Shown: positions 1-10,145 of the stretch, one piece after another
Position numbering within the stretch: position 1 is the first letter of the stretch
Layout of the letters: each line of letters opens with the position of its first letter
From: Subtercola boreus
GTDB taxonomy: Bacteria; Actinomycetota; Actinomycetes; Actinomycetales; Microbacteriaceae
Direction: 5' to 3'
DNA: 64,000 nt
NCBI RefSeq assembly: GCF_006716115.1
Contig: NZ_VFOO01000001.1
Coordinates: forward strand, 2,294,001-2,358,000
Notes under the pieces: generated by a model
The model's database searches: none
What the model was told of the DNA's origin: nothing
The model's input: only the letters and a program-made list of their open reading frames with translations
Made by a program: the position numbers and the translations under genes

Positions 1-141
1 CAGGGCGATGGTGATGACGATGGTGCGGAACTGCAACGACTGGCGCCAGGCACCCCGCAACTGCCGGGGCCAGGCGCGCCACTCCCTGGCGAGGAAGGGC
101 CCGATGCGGCTCCGGCCCAGCCGGGCATCCGCACTCGTCAC
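1..141 (-). CDS. mtrB: Sensor histidine kinase MtrB, N-terminal fragment
   Basis: Only the first 47 codons are inside the window; the gene runs off the left edge. From a GTG at 141 the frame reads a basic segment rich in Trp and Arg (REWRAWPRQLRGAWRQSLQF) and then the beginning of a hydrophobic helix (TIVITIAL), as in the first membrane segment of MtrB kinases. MtrB is the membrane sensor kinase that phosphorylates MtrA in a pathway controlling cell-wall metabolism and division in actinobacteria. It starts 16 nt downstream of the mtrA stop codon on the same strand, so the two are almost certainly cotranscribed. The identification rests on this gene order plus the N-terminal pattern, because the catalytic domains are not visible. 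Confidence 0.8.
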   Translation of the reverse strand, partial: MTSADARLGRSRIGPFLAREWRAWPRQLRGAWRQSLQFRTIVITIAL

Positions 142-157
142 GCCACGCGCTCCACTC

Positions 158-844
158 TCAGATGACGGCGCCGGCCCGGTAGCCGACACCCCGAACGGTC
201 ATGACGATGCGCGGGTTGTCGGGGTCTTCTTCGACCTTCGCCCGCAGGCGCTGCACATGCACGTTCACGAGCCGCGTGTCGGCCTTGTAGTGGTAGCCCC
301 AGACCTGTTCGAGCAGCATCTCCCGCGTGAAGACCTGCTGGGGCTTCGACGACAGGGCGTGCAGCAGGTCGAATTCGAGGGGGGTGAGGTTGATGCGGCC
401 GGCTCCACGTCGCACCTCGTGCCCCTCGATGTCGAGTTCGAGGTCGCCGATGCGGAGGAGCCCGCTGGAGGGCGCGGTGGCGGGCGTCTGCCTCAGCCGG
501 GTGCGGATGCGCGCCACCAGCTCCTTCGGATTGAACGGCTTCACGATGTAGTCGTCGGCGCCCGATTCGAGGCCCTTCACCACGTCCATCGTGTCGGACT
601 TCGCGGTCAGCATGATGATCGGGGTACCGGACTCGGCACGGATCTGCGCGCACACCTCGATGCCGTCGAGCCCCGGGAGCATGAGGTCGAGCAGCACCAG
701 TTCGGGCTTCGCCTCCTGGAAGGCGGCGAGCGCCTCGGAGCCGTCGGCGCAGAAGATCGGGTCGAAACCCTCGGCCCGCAGAACGATGCCGATCATCTCG
801 GCGAGAGCGGGATCGTCATCGACCACCAGTATGCGAGCATCCAT
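158..844 (-). CDS. mtrA: Response regulator MtrA
   Basis: 228-residue OmpR/PhoB-type response regulator. The receiver domain (about 1-120) has the acidic cluster DDD at 9-11, phosphoacceptor Asp53 (LLDLMLPG), Thr80 and Lys102 (VKPF). The winged-helix DNA-binding domain covers about 130-225, with LTPLEFDLL and the terminal VRGVGYRAG typical of MtrA. It is an essential regulator of cell-wall and division genes in many actinobacteria. The ATG at 844 is chosen because it gives the family start (MDARILVVDDD); a longer open frame upstream has no family-like sequence. A -10-like TACTCT (852-857, minus strand) lies 7 nt before the ATG, suggesting a leaderless transcript. mtrB follows after 16 nt. Confidence 0.95.
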   Translation of the reverse strand: MDARILVVDDDPALAEMIGIVLRAEGFDPIFCADGSEALAAFQEAKPELVLLDLMLPGLDGIEVCAQIRAESGTPIIMLTAKSDTMDVVKGLESGADDYIVKPFNPKELVARIRTRLRQTPATAPSSGLLRIGDLELDIEGHEVRRGAGRINLTPLEFDLLHALSSKPQQVFTREMLLEQVWGYHYKADTRLVNVHVQRLRAKVEEDPDNPRIVMTVRGVGYRAGAVI

Positions 845-936
845 AGCACCCAGAGTACTGGAGCGTGCCCGGAGGGGGCTGCGAGCAGGCAGTCCCCTCC
901 GGGCATCCGGTGTCATTCCCGGCCGGCCACGGCGGG

Positions 937-3900
937 CTAAGGGATGACCGTGGCGGTCGGTGCCGAGGTCTTCGTCACACTCTGGTATCCCGACTTGCTG
1001 CCCGTCACCGTGACGCTGATCGCATGGCCCGAATCGTTCGTGGTCAGCGAGCGGGTGGAGGCGGTGGAACCGGCGATCGCGACACCGTCGCGGAGCCACT
1101 GGTAGGTGAACGTGACGGGCGAGGGGCCCCAGATTCCCGTCTTCGCCGTCAGGGTCGAGCCCACCTTCGCCGTCCCGGCGACCGACGGGGTGCCGGAGGT
1201 GACCGGCGCCGCGGCCACGGCCGGGGTGACCGCCGATGTCGATGCCACGGAGGTGTACCCCAGCTTCGTTCCGGTGACGGTGACCTTGATGGTCTTGCCG
1301 AGCTGCGCCTGGGTCAGCACGAACGTCGACCCTGTCGCACCGGTGATGTTCGCACCGGATGCCTTCCACTGGTAGGCGAACGTCACGGGTGCCGGACCCC
1401 AGCCGCTGAGGTCCACCGACAGCGTCTGTCCGACGGTGGACGTGCCGACGATCACCGGGGTGGTGCTGGTGATCGTGCCGGCGACGACCTTCCCGGTCGC
1501 GGCACTGGTCTGGCTGGAAGACGCGTAGCCGGTCTTCGAGCCGATGACCGTCACTGTGATGCTCTTACCCACGAGGGAACCATCGACGATATAGGTCGAC
1601 TGCGTCGCACCGGAGATCGTCGCGCCGTTCGCGCTCCAGACATACGCGAGGCTCACGGGGCTGGGGCCCCAGGTTCCCGGCGTTGCGGTGAGCGTCTCAC
1701 CCGTGCGGGCGGTTCCGGCGACGGTGGGCGTCGCCGTCGTGAGCGTGCCCGGGGCGGCCACCGTACCGGCCGAGGTCGCCGAGACAGTGGCGTAACCGGA
1801 CTTGGATCCGGTGACACGCACGGAGATCGTCTTCCCGGCATCTAACGTGCTGATGGTTCGGGTCACGGCAGTCGCGCCGCTGATCACCGCCCCGTCCCGC
1901 AGCCACTGGTAGGTGAAAGTGACGGGGGCGGGACTCCAGGTTCCGGGGACCGCTGTGACCACGGAGCCGACCTTCACCGTGCCGGTGATTGTCGGAGTGC
2001 CCGGGGTGAGCTGGGCCGGCGCCACGGCGGCCGTTGCCGCGCTCGTCGTCGTGGCCGAGGAGTAACCATCCTTGGTGCCCGTCACCGAGACGGTCAGGGT
2101 GGCACCGATGTCGGCGCTGACCGGGGCGTAGGTCGACGCGGTCGCGCCCGGAATGGCGGCGCCCGCCTTCGACCACTGGTAAGCCAGCGTGACGGGCGCA
2201 GGCCCCCAGGTGCCGGCCGAGGCGGTGAGGGTCGAACCGACACCCGCCGTTCCCGAGATGGTCGGGGTGACCGTCGAGAGGGTTCCATAGCCGACGGCCG
2301 CGGAGACCGCTGACGTCTGGGAGGCGCTGGCGTAGCCGGGCTTCGCACCGGTGACACTGACCTTGATCGTCTTCCCGCGTTCAGCAGGGCTCAGCACGAG
2401 CGTCGATCCCGTAGCGCCGGTGATGTTCGCGCCCGAGGCCTTCCACTGGTAGCTGAAGGTGACAGGAGCCGGTCCCCAGGCACCCGCGTCGACCGACAGG
2501 GTCTGCCCGACGGCGAACGTGCCGCTGATCGTGGGTACCGCGGTGGTCAGGATCCCGGGTGCTGCCGCAGCCGTGGGCGCACTCAGCGTCGTAGCGGTCG
2601 TGTAGCCCGCCTTCGTTCCGGTCACGCTGACCGTGATGGTCTTGTTCACGTACGCGGGGGCGATCACGTAGGTCGATGCCGTCGCACCCGGGATGGCCGC
2701 TCCGGCCGCGCTCCAGGCGTAGGTGAAGTCGACCGGCGCGGGGCTCCAGGTACCGGGAGCGGCCGTGAGGGTCTGGCCCACCTGCACCGTTCCCGAGATG
2801 GTCGGCGTCGCCGTGCCGAGGATGCCCGGGGCCACGCTCACGCCGGCCGAAGTCGTCGTGGCGGTGGTGTAGCCGGTCTTGGTGCCCGTCACCGCGACGG
2901 TGACCGTCTTGCCGAGGTCAGCCACCGTCAGCGTGTAGGTCGTGCCTGTCGCTCCCGCGATGGCTGTGCCGTTGGCGAGCCACTGGTAGGCGAGGTTCAC
3001 CGGCGCGGGCCCCCACGCGGCGGCGGTCGCCGTCAGGGTGCTGTCCACCCGGGCGGTGCCGGAGATCGTGGGAGTGGTCGTGGTGAGGTCGCCCAGGGCG
3101 ACGGCGGCCGTCGGAGTCGACGACTTCGTGATCGTCTTGAAGCCCGTCAGGGACGCGGTCACCTTCACGGTGAGGGTCTGTCCGGCGTCGGCCGGTACGA
3201 CGAGGTAGGTCGCGGAGGTCGCTCCGGTGATCGACGTGCTGCCGCGGTACCACTGGATCTTCTTCGTGGGCGTGCCCGGGCCGAAGGTGCCGGTGGTGGC
3301 GGTGAGGGTGTTGCCGACCTTCGCCGTGCCCGAGATGGTCGGGGTCGGCGCCGGCGTGAGGGCGTGGTCGTTGTCGACTGTGCTCAGCAGGCCGTTGATG
3401 CCCGCGGCCGTCGCGGCGCTCCCGACGACGACGGGGTTGGAGTAGCCAACCGTCGGCTTGTCGTTGTACCACTCGCCGAAATAGGTGCCGTCGCCCTGGA
3501 AGTAGACGGTGTAGCTGCCGACCGGCACGTTCTCGATGGCGAAGTTGCCCGCTTCATCGGTGTAGGCATAGGTGTAGAGACTCGCTCCCCCGGGTGTGTA
3601 GACGTCGACCTCGTGCGAGGTCAGCGGGGCGTTGCCGGCAGCCGAACTGGCGATCTTTCCCGTGATCCTGCCGACGGAGACGACGAGGGTCGCGTTCGCG
3701 GTCTTTGTTCCCGCCGAGGTGACGACCACCGGCGTCGCCGACGCAGACGTCGTCTTGTTGCTGTAGTACTGCTCGAAGTGGGTCGCATCGCCGTAGAACC
3801 GGATCGTGTACGTGCCGACCGCGATGTCGCTGAACGAATAGTTCCCGGCCCCGTCGGTGTACGTGTACGCGACCAGCGAACCACCGTCGGCCGAGAGCAG

Positions 3901-5400
3901 GTCCACCTCGGTGCCCGATGTCACGGGATACGCAGCCGACGAACTCGACACCGTGCCGGAGACCACACCGACAGAGACCACCAGGGCCGCATTCGCGGTC
4001 GTGCCCCCTGCGGTCGTGACGACCACCGGCGTCGCCGACGCAGACGTCGTCTTGTTGCTGTAGTACTGCTCGAAGTGGGTCGCATCGCCGTAGAACCGGA
4101 TCGTGTACGTGCCGACCGCGATGTCGCTGAACGAATAGTTCCCGGCCCCGTCGGTGTACGTGTACGCGACCAGCGAACCACCGTCGGCCGAGAGCAGGTC
4201 CACCTCGGTGCCCGATGTGACGGGGTAGTCCCCTGAAGCACTGCTCACCGTGCCGGAGACCGTACCGACGGAGGTCTGGAGCACGGCGTTGATTCCTGTG
4301 CTCGCCGCTCCGGACGAGACGGTGGCCAGGTCTGCACCGGCTTGGTCGGGCGACGCGTTGTACCACTGGTCGAAATGCGTGCTGTCGCCGAAGAAGTGCA
4401 GCTGGTACTGGCCGACCGGAACGTTCGCGAAGCTGTAGTTGCCGTTGAGGTCTGTGGTCGTGTAGGTGACAAGCGAACCGCCGTCGGCCGAGAGGAGGTC
4501 GACCTCGGTACCCGAGTCGACCGGGTAGGCGGTCGACGAGCTGGAGACCGTGCCCGAGATCGAACCCACAGAGGCCACCAGGGCCGCGTTCACGTTGGCA
4601 GTCGTCGCCGCGCTCGTGACGACGACCGGATCTGCGCCGGCGGCATCCGCAGAGCCGAGGTAGTACTGCTCGAAGTGGGTCCCATCGCCGTAGAAGCGGA
4701 TCTGGTAGGAACCGATCGGCACGTCTGTGAAGGAGTAGTTGCCGTTCAGATCGGTGGTGGTGTATGTGATGTAGGACGCGCCGTCGCCGGAGAGCAGATC
4801 CACTTCGAGCGACGAGTCGACGGGGTAGGCCGCCGTCGCACTCGTGACCTTGCCGGAGATGTTGCCGACCGATTTGGTGAGCAGCACACTCGCGGTCGTC
4901 GTGCCGCCGGCCGTCACCGTCACGGTGTTGCCGGTGGCCGCCGACGTCTTGTTGTTGAACCACTGGCCGAAGTGCGTGCCGTCGCCGTTGAACTGCAGCT
5001 TGTAGGTGCCGGGGGCGAGTCCGGTGAAGCTGTAGTTGCCGACGGAGTTCGTGGTGGCGTAGGTGAGGTACGAGGCTCCGTCGCCCGAGTACAGGTCCAC
5101 CTCGATGTTCTGGAGGTTCGGGTGGGTGGCGCCGCCCTCCGAGCCCTTCACGTTGCCGCTGAGGGTTCCGGTGGTCGCGGCGAGCCTGACGTCGTCGAAC
5201 ACGGGAGCTGCGGCGGGCGCGGCAGCGACGGGGCCTCCGGATGCTCGTTCCGCGGCATGGGCGAGAGGGGAGCCGCCCAGCAGCACGAAGAAGGCCACTG
5301 CGGCGCCGAGGAGTGCGACCAGAAGCCACCTGGGCCTGCGGGCCGGGCGACCGCCCGCCACGGAGTCGTTCGCTGTCAGGTCTCTGGTGCTCTCTGTCAT
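937..5400 (-). CDS. Giant secreted repeat protein (SdrD-like B and Ig-like repeats)
   Basis: 1487 residues. An N-terminal signal sequence (hydrophobic core about 24-44, ending PLAHA) is followed by six repeats of about 100 residues with the pattern SG.V...EVDL.S.DG.S...Y...D..GNYSF...G.Y...F.GD.THF..Y, resembling carboxypeptidase-regulatory/SdrD B-type beta-sandwich repeats. Then come nine repeats of about 90 residues with PTISGT..VG.TLTA..G.W.PAPV...YQW...G..I.GAT.STY and TGTK.GY, resembling Ig-like repeats of actinobacterial surface proteins. No LPXTG-type signal or C-terminal membrane helix is visible, so it is probably released or held non-covalently. A good ribosome site (GAGGGGG) precedes the ATG at 5400. 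Function unknown; adhesion or matrix roles are inference. Repeats four and five are nearly identical in DNA (3721-3921 and 4018-4218). Confidence 0.85.
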   Translation of the reverse strand: MTESTRDLTANDSVAGGRPARRPRWLLVALLGAAVAFFVLLGGSPLAHAAERASGGPVAAAPAAAPVFDDVRLAATTGTLSGNVKGSEGGATHPNLQNIEVDLYSGDGASYLTYATTNSVGNYSFTGLAPGTYKLQFNGDGTHFGQWFNNKTSAATGNTVTVTAGGTTTASVLLTKSVGNISGKVTSATAAYPVDSSLEVDLLSGDGASYITYTTTDLNGNYSFTDVPIGSYQIRFYGDGTHFEQYYLGSADAAGADPVVVTSAATTANVNAALVASVGSISGTVSSSSTAYPVDSGTEVDLLSADGGSLVTYTTTDLNGNYSFANVPVGQYQLHFFGDSTHFDQWYNASPDQAGADLATVSSGAASTGINAVLQTSVGTVSGTVSSASGDYPVTSGTEVDLLSADGGSLVAYTYTDGAGNYSFSDIAVGTYTIRFYGDATHFEQYYSNKTTSASATPVVVTTAGGTTANAALVVSVGVVSGTVSSSSAAYPVTSGTEVDLLSADGGSLVAYTYTDGAGNYSFSDIAVGTYTIRFYGDATHFEQYYSNKTTSASATPVVVTSAGTKTANATLVVSVGRITGKIASSAAGNAPLTSHEVDVYTPGGASLYTYAYTDEAGNFAIENVPVGSYTVYFQGDGTYFGEWYNDKPTVGYSNPVVVGSAATAAGINGLLSTVDNDHALTPAPTPTISGTAKVGNTLTATTGTFGPGTPTKKIQWYRGSTSITGATSATYLVVPADAGQTLTVKVTASLTGFKTITKSSTPTAAVALGDLTTTTPTISGTARVDSTLTATAAAWGPAPVNLAYQWLANGTAIAGATGTTYTLTVADLGKTVTVAVTGTKTGYTTATTTSAGVSVAPGILGTATPTISGTVQVGQTLTAAPGTWSPAPVDFTYAWSAAGAAIPGATASTYVIAPAYVNKTITVSVTGTKAGYTTATTLSAPTAAAAPGILTTAVPTISGTFAVGQTLSVDAGAWGPAPVTFSYQWKASGANITGATGSTLVLSPAERGKTIKVSVTGAKPGYASASQTSAVSAAVGYGTLSTVTPTISGTAGVGSTLTASAGTWGPAPVTLAYQWSKAGAAIPGATASTYAPVSADIGATLTVSVTGTKDGYSSATTTSAATAAVAPAQLTPGTPTITGTVKVGSVVTAVPGTWSPAPVTFTYQWLRDGAVISGATAVTRTISTLDAGKTISVRVTGSKSGYATVSATSAGTVAAPGTLTTATPTVAGTARTGETLTATPGTWGPSPVSLAYVWSANGATISGATQSTYIVDGSLVGKSITVTVIGSKTGYASSSQTSAATGKVVAGTITSTTPVIVGTSTVGQTLSVDLSGWGPAPVTFAYQWKASGANITGATGSTFVLTQAQLGKTIKVTVTGTKLGYTSVASTSAVTPAVAAAPVTSGTPSVAGTAKVGSTLTAKTGIWGPSPVTFTYQWLRDGVAIAGSTASTRSLTTNDSGHAISVTVTGSKSGYQSVTKTSAPTATVIP
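3721..4218. repeat. 201-bp perfect direct repeat, 297 bp apart, inside the repeat protein gene
   Basis: Bases 3721-3921 recur exactly at 4018-4218. The offset of 297 bp equals 99 codons, one protein repeat, so expansion or loss would keep the frame. The other repeats of this gene are clearly diverged, so this pair is a recent duplication or was homogenised by gene conversion. Confidence 0.9.
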
Positions 5401-5733
5401 GGTGTCCCCCTCAGGACCGGCAGTGCTCGCGCGCCTCTGCGCGTCAGATGGTCGAAAGCTAGCAGTTCGCTGAGAATCTGCACATGCCCTTTTCGGGGGG
5501 TTCTGTGCACGCTTGTCGCGTCAGGGCACAGTGCGGTTCCCTCGCGGGTAACCGACCCCACCAGCGAGTGTCGGCGGGGTGTGCGAGCATGGTGTCGTGG
5601 AGGTGCCGGAAGGCATCGCGGGGTGGGGCACGTCGCACAGAGAACACGTCACAGTACGTATGTATGTCGCATCGCATATGTCGAAGTGGGCCACTCGCTC
5701 GAGTCGGTCGACACGGAATGTAAGGAAGCACCG
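5401..5733. promoter_or_regulatory. Divergent 333-bp intergenic region
   Basis: No gene is visible here. The stretch separates the start codons of two divergent genes and must hold both promoters. A TAGCTT box (about 5455-5460, minus strand) could serve the repeat protein. An AT-richer segment at about 5650-5690, with TACGTATGTA and GCATATG, is the likeliest promoter area for the plus-strand operon. An inverted repeat CTGTGC (5503-5508) / GCACAG (5526-5531) is a possible regulator site. The ribosome site AAGGAAG (5722-5728) precedes the GTG at 5734. The promoter assignments are weak. Confidence 0.4.
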
Positions 5734-6954
5734 GTGACCGACAACCACGACCGGCAGGGGGCCGGGGTTCCCCCCGTGGAGTCCGTGCAGCCGCCACGGG
5801 CGTTCACGCCGCCGCAGTACGGCCAGTACGCGCCGCAGCCGGGGTACGGTGCGAATCCCACGCAGCCGGGGTACGGTGCGAATCCGACGCAGCCGGGGCC
5901 CGGGCAGTGGGCGCCGCCGCCGAAGCCCGGGCTCGTGCCGCTCCGGCCGCTCGGCTTCGGAACCCTCCTCGGCGCGCCGTTCCAGGTGCTGCGCCGGAAC
6001 CCCCGCGCCACGCTCGGCAGCGCCCTGATCATCCAGTTCGTGATCGGTGTGGTCACCGCGCTCATCGTCGGCGGTGCCGTGCTGCTCGCCGTCACGCGGA
6101 TCGACTCGGCTTCGCAGGAGGACTACGACTCGATCCAGGCCGGCTCGACCGCGATCGTGCTGCTGAGCACCCTCATCCCGCTGGCGGTCGCCCTCGTCAC
6201 GAGCGCACTGCTGCAGAGCATCCTCGTCATCGAGGTCTCCCGCGAGATCCTCGGCGAGAAACGGCGGATGGGCGAACTCTGGCGTGCTGCCGGCCGGCGC
6301 ATCTGGCCCCTGGCGCTCTGGACGCTGCTGCAGGTCGTGGTGGCGGTTCTCGTGCTCGCGGCCGTGGTCGGCGTGATCGTGCTGCTGACCCTCCTCGGCA
6401 CGGTCGGGGCCGTACTGGCGGTGGTGTTCGGCATCGTCGCCTTCCTCGGGATCGCCGTGCTGGCCGCCTGGCTCACCACGAAACTGTCGCTCGTCCCCTG
6501 CGTGATCGTGCTCGAGCGGGCCGGCGTGCGGGCGGCGATCGCCCGCTCGTGGCGACTCACCGACCGCTTCTTCTGGCGTACGCTCGGCACGGAATGGCTG
6601 GTCGGCGCCATCGTCTCCGTCGCATCCCAGGTGGTGGTGCAGCCGATCAGCCTGATCTTCGGGCTCGGTGTCGGCGTGCTCGCGCCGAACGGCACCGACG
6701 AGAGCGGCACCGGCTCCGGGCTCCCCGCCGACCTGCTGCTCATCGGCGGGCTGTACCTCGTCATCGGGATCATCCAGCTGGTGTTCGGCGCGATCAGTTC
6801 GGTCGTGCAGGCAGCGACCGTCTCGGTGATCTACGTCGACCTCCGCATCCGCAAGGAGGGTCTCGACCTCGAGCTCATCCGCTTCGTCGAAGCCCGGGAG
6901 AGCGGCCGGCTGGCACCCGATGAAGATCCGTTCCGGGTCGCCGGGCGGGTCTGA
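5734..6954 (+). CDS. Membrane protein with glycerophosphoryl diester phosphodiesterase membrane domain
   Basis: 406 residues from a GTG start with the ribosome site AAGGAAG 5 nt upstream; longer open sequence to the left is not coding-like. A Pro/Gly/Gln/Tyr-rich cytoplasmic N-terminus contains two copies of GYGANPTQP encoded by a 27-bp tandem repeat (5842-5895). Then come about six membrane helices with the connecting motif RSWRLTDRFFWRTLG, characteristic of the GDPD membrane domain family (Pfam GPDPase_memb) of actinobacteria. No phosphodiesterase catalytic domain is attached, so enzyme activity is not expected. It is the first gene of an apparent operon with DUF4129, DUF4350, moxR and DUF58 genes, a common actinobacterial order of unknown function. 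Confidence 0.85.
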   Translation: MTDNHDRQGAGVPPVESVQPPRAFTPPQYGQYAPQPGYGANPTQPGYGANPTQPGPGQWAPPPKPGLVPLRPLGFGTLLGAPFQVLRRNPRATLGSALIIQFVIGVVTALIVGGAVLLAVTRIDSASQEDYDSIQAGSTAIVLLSTLIPLAVALVTSALLQSILVIEVSREILGEKRRMGELWRAAGRRIWPLALWTLLQVVVAVLVLAAVVGVIVLLTLLGTVGAVLAVVFGIVAFLGIAVLAAWLTTKLSLVPCVIVLERAGVRAAIARSWRLTDRFFWRTLGTEWLVGAIVSVASQVVVQPISLIFGLGVGVLAPNGTDESGTGSGLPADLLLIGGLYLVIGIIQLVFGAISSVVQAATVSVIYVDLRIRKEGLDLELIRFVEARESGRLAPDEDPFRVAGRV

Positions 6955-6969
6955 GGGCAGGGCGTCACC

Positions 6970-7638
6970 GTGTCCGTCTCCTTCGCCGCGTGGGTGCACT
7001 CTGCCGTGCCGGTCGATCCCTCGGCGCCGGATGCCCGCCAGCTCCTCCAGGAGGAACTCGGCAAACCGGAGTACCAGGCCGCGAAGCCCACCTGGCTCGA
7101 TCTGGCAGCGTCGGCGGTCGAACGCTGGCTGAACAGCCTGGTGCTGCCATCGGGTGGAGACGCCAGCGGGCTCCTTCCCCTGATCGCGGTGATCGTACTG
7201 GTCACCCTCATCATCGTTCTGTTCATCGTCTTCGGGCGTCCCCGGCGCAACCGCTCTGCTCCCGTGCAGCTGGGTTCCCTGTTCGGTTCGGATGACCGGC
7301 GGAGCTCCGCCGAACTCCGGGCGTCAGCTGCGGACGCCGCACGCTCCGGCGACTTCCGTACGGCGATCGAGGAACTGTACCGGTCGATCGCCCGGCGTCA
7401 GGCGGAGCGCACGGTCATCCGCGTCGACCCGGGAACCACCGCCCAGGATGTCGCGTGGCGCGCAGCCGAGTCGTACCCGAGCGAGGCCGGTGGGCTGGCG
7501 TCGGCGGCGCGGGTGTTCGACGAGGTGCGGTACCTGGGAGCATCCGGAACCCATGCGTCGTACGAAGAGCTCGCGGGGCTCGAGGCACGCCTGCGCGACG
7601 CCGCGCCGGTGCGGCGCGAGCGGATCGGGGCACGGTGA
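6970..7638 (+). CDS. DUF4129 domain membrane protein
   Basis: 222 residues from GTG at 6970, 15 nt after the preceding gene. A short extracytoplasmic N-terminal part is followed by one membrane helix at about 68-89 and a cytoplasmic DUF4129 domain (about 110-210) with the signature ELYRSIARRQAERTVIRVDP and GTTAQDVA. DUF4129 proteins are regularly encoded beside MoxR/DUF58 modules and transglutaminase-like proteins; their biochemical function is unknown. The stop codon overlaps the next start (GTGA at 7635-7638), which indicates translational coupling. Confidence 0.88.
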   Translation: MSVSFAAWVHSAVPVDPSAPDARQLLQEELGKPEYQAAKPTWLDLAASAVERWLNSLVLPSGGDASGLLPLIAVIVLVTLIIVLFIVFGRPRRNRSAPVQLGSLFGSDDRRSSAELRASAADAARSGDFRTAIEELYRSIARRQAERTVIRVDPGTTAQDVAWRAAESYPSEAGGLASAARVFDEVRYLGASGTHASYEELAGLEARLRDAAPVRRERIGAR

Positions 7639-9043
7639 CGGGCCGGGCGGGCGCGGTGGTCGCTCCGGGAGGGAAGGCAGCGGGCCTCGGCGGCTCGACA
7701 GGCGCGGCCGGCGGGAGCACGCCGCCCGGGCGGAGGACCGCAGCGGGCGCGGAGGCCGCGACGCCGACGATGCGCGTGTTCTTCCGGCGGTGGTCGTTCT
7801 GGCTGGGGGCCGGGGTGTTCGTCGTGATCGCGAGCCTGGTGCTGCTGCTGGTGCGCGGCGTCTCGGGAACAGAGGCAGGCTCCGACCTGTCGACGACGAG
7901 CGCCGCGCCCACGGGAGCGAAGGCGATCGCGGAGGTGCTGCGGCAGCAGGGGGTCACCGTGTCGACGGCCGACAGCCTCGACGGGGCCCTACGAGCTGTG
8001 GCCGACATCCGTGGGAGCGGCGGGGCCGGTTCTGGCGGCAGCAGCGACCCGACCGTGCTCATCTACGACCCGAGCGGGTACCTGCCGATCGATCGCCGGG
8101 CCGACCTTCTGGCGCTCGGCAACCGGATCGTGCTCGTACAGCCCGACATCTTCACACTCGACGCCCTCGCGCCCGGCGTCTCGGTCACGGGTGTGGTCGG
8201 GGCGAGCGACGTCGTGGAGGCGGGCTGCGGGCTGGCCGTCGCCGAACGGGCCGGCACGATCTCGACCTCGGGGAGCGGCTACCGGCTGGACGCCGACGGC
8301 ACTGACACTGACGCCGGCGGCGGCACCGGCACCGGCACCGGCACCGAATGCTTCCCGGTGGGCGACGGCGGCTTCTCACTCGTGCAGCAGAACGCCGGCG
8401 GATCTGTCGTGACGGTGCTGGGAGCATCCGGAATCCTGACGAACGAACACGCCCTCGAAGCCGGCAACGCGAGCCTCGCGCTCGGGCTGCTCGGGTCTGT
8501 CGACCAGCTGGTCTGGTACCTGCCGTCCGCGGCCGACCTCACCGCGACGGGGCCGCCGAGCCTCGCCGCCCTGACGCCCGGCTGGGTCACGCCGCTCGTG
8601 GTACTGCTGGTGGCCGTCTTCCTCGCCGCCGCGCTCTGGCGGGGCCGCCGGCTCGGGCCGGTCGTGGTCGAGAACCTGCCGGTGATCGTGCGCGGCTCCG
8701 AGACCGTCACCGGGCGGGCCCGGCTCTACACGCGCTCGAACGCGCGAAGCAGGGCACTGGATGCTCTGCGGATCGGCACCGTCACGAGACTGTGCGGACT
8801 GCTCGGCCTCCCCCGCACGGCCGCGCTGCCCGAGATCATCGCAGCCGTCGCGGCGAGCACGGCGTCGCCGCCTGCGGAACTGGCCGAGGTGCTGGTGAAC
8901 CGTCTCCCGCGGTCGGACAGCGAACTGCTCGCCCTCTCCCACCAGCTGTCGGTGATCGAACGGCGCGTGCAGGTCGCCGTCGGGCGCGCGCCCGCCACCC
9001 CCACACCCTCTTCCCCGTCCGTCCGTCCCACAGAAAGCCGGTC

Positions 9044-9047
<4 letters not shown>
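7635..9047 (+). CDS. DUF4350 domain membrane protein
   Basis: 470 residues from GTG at 7635, overlapping the previous stop by 4 nt. The N-terminus is a Gly/Ala-rich cytoplasmic leader of about 50 residues, then a membrane helix (about 55-73), an extracytoplasmic DUF4350 domain beginning with the typical GAKAIAEVLRQQGVTV, and a second helix in the middle of the protein (TPLVVLLVAVFLAAALW). The C-terminal part is cytoplasmic. A Gly-Thr run near residue 230 comes from a simple GGCACC repeat (about 8319-8345). DUF4350 is structurally related to the GATase-like domains of gliding and stress-module proteins. The context (DUF4129 before, MoxR after) points to a membrane-linked AAA+ chaperone system. 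Confidence 0.85.
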
Positions 9048-10084
<1,037 letters not shown>

Positions 10085-10145
10085 TGAGGGATTCCCGCGC
10101 TCTGGATGCCCGGAGCCGCACCTGCATTCGCCGAGGGCAGCGGTA

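Noticed and set aside
4342-5733. Long N-terminal extension of the GDPD membrane-domain protein (870 residues in total)
   Set aside because: The extension overlaps the large repeat gene on the other strand and is not protein-like. The GTG at 5734 has a good ribosome site and gives the family start.
8319-8345. Simple GGCACC repeat in the DUF4350 gene as a phase-variable tract
   Set aside because: The unit is six bases, so copy changes keep the frame, and it encodes a harmless Gly-Thr linker.
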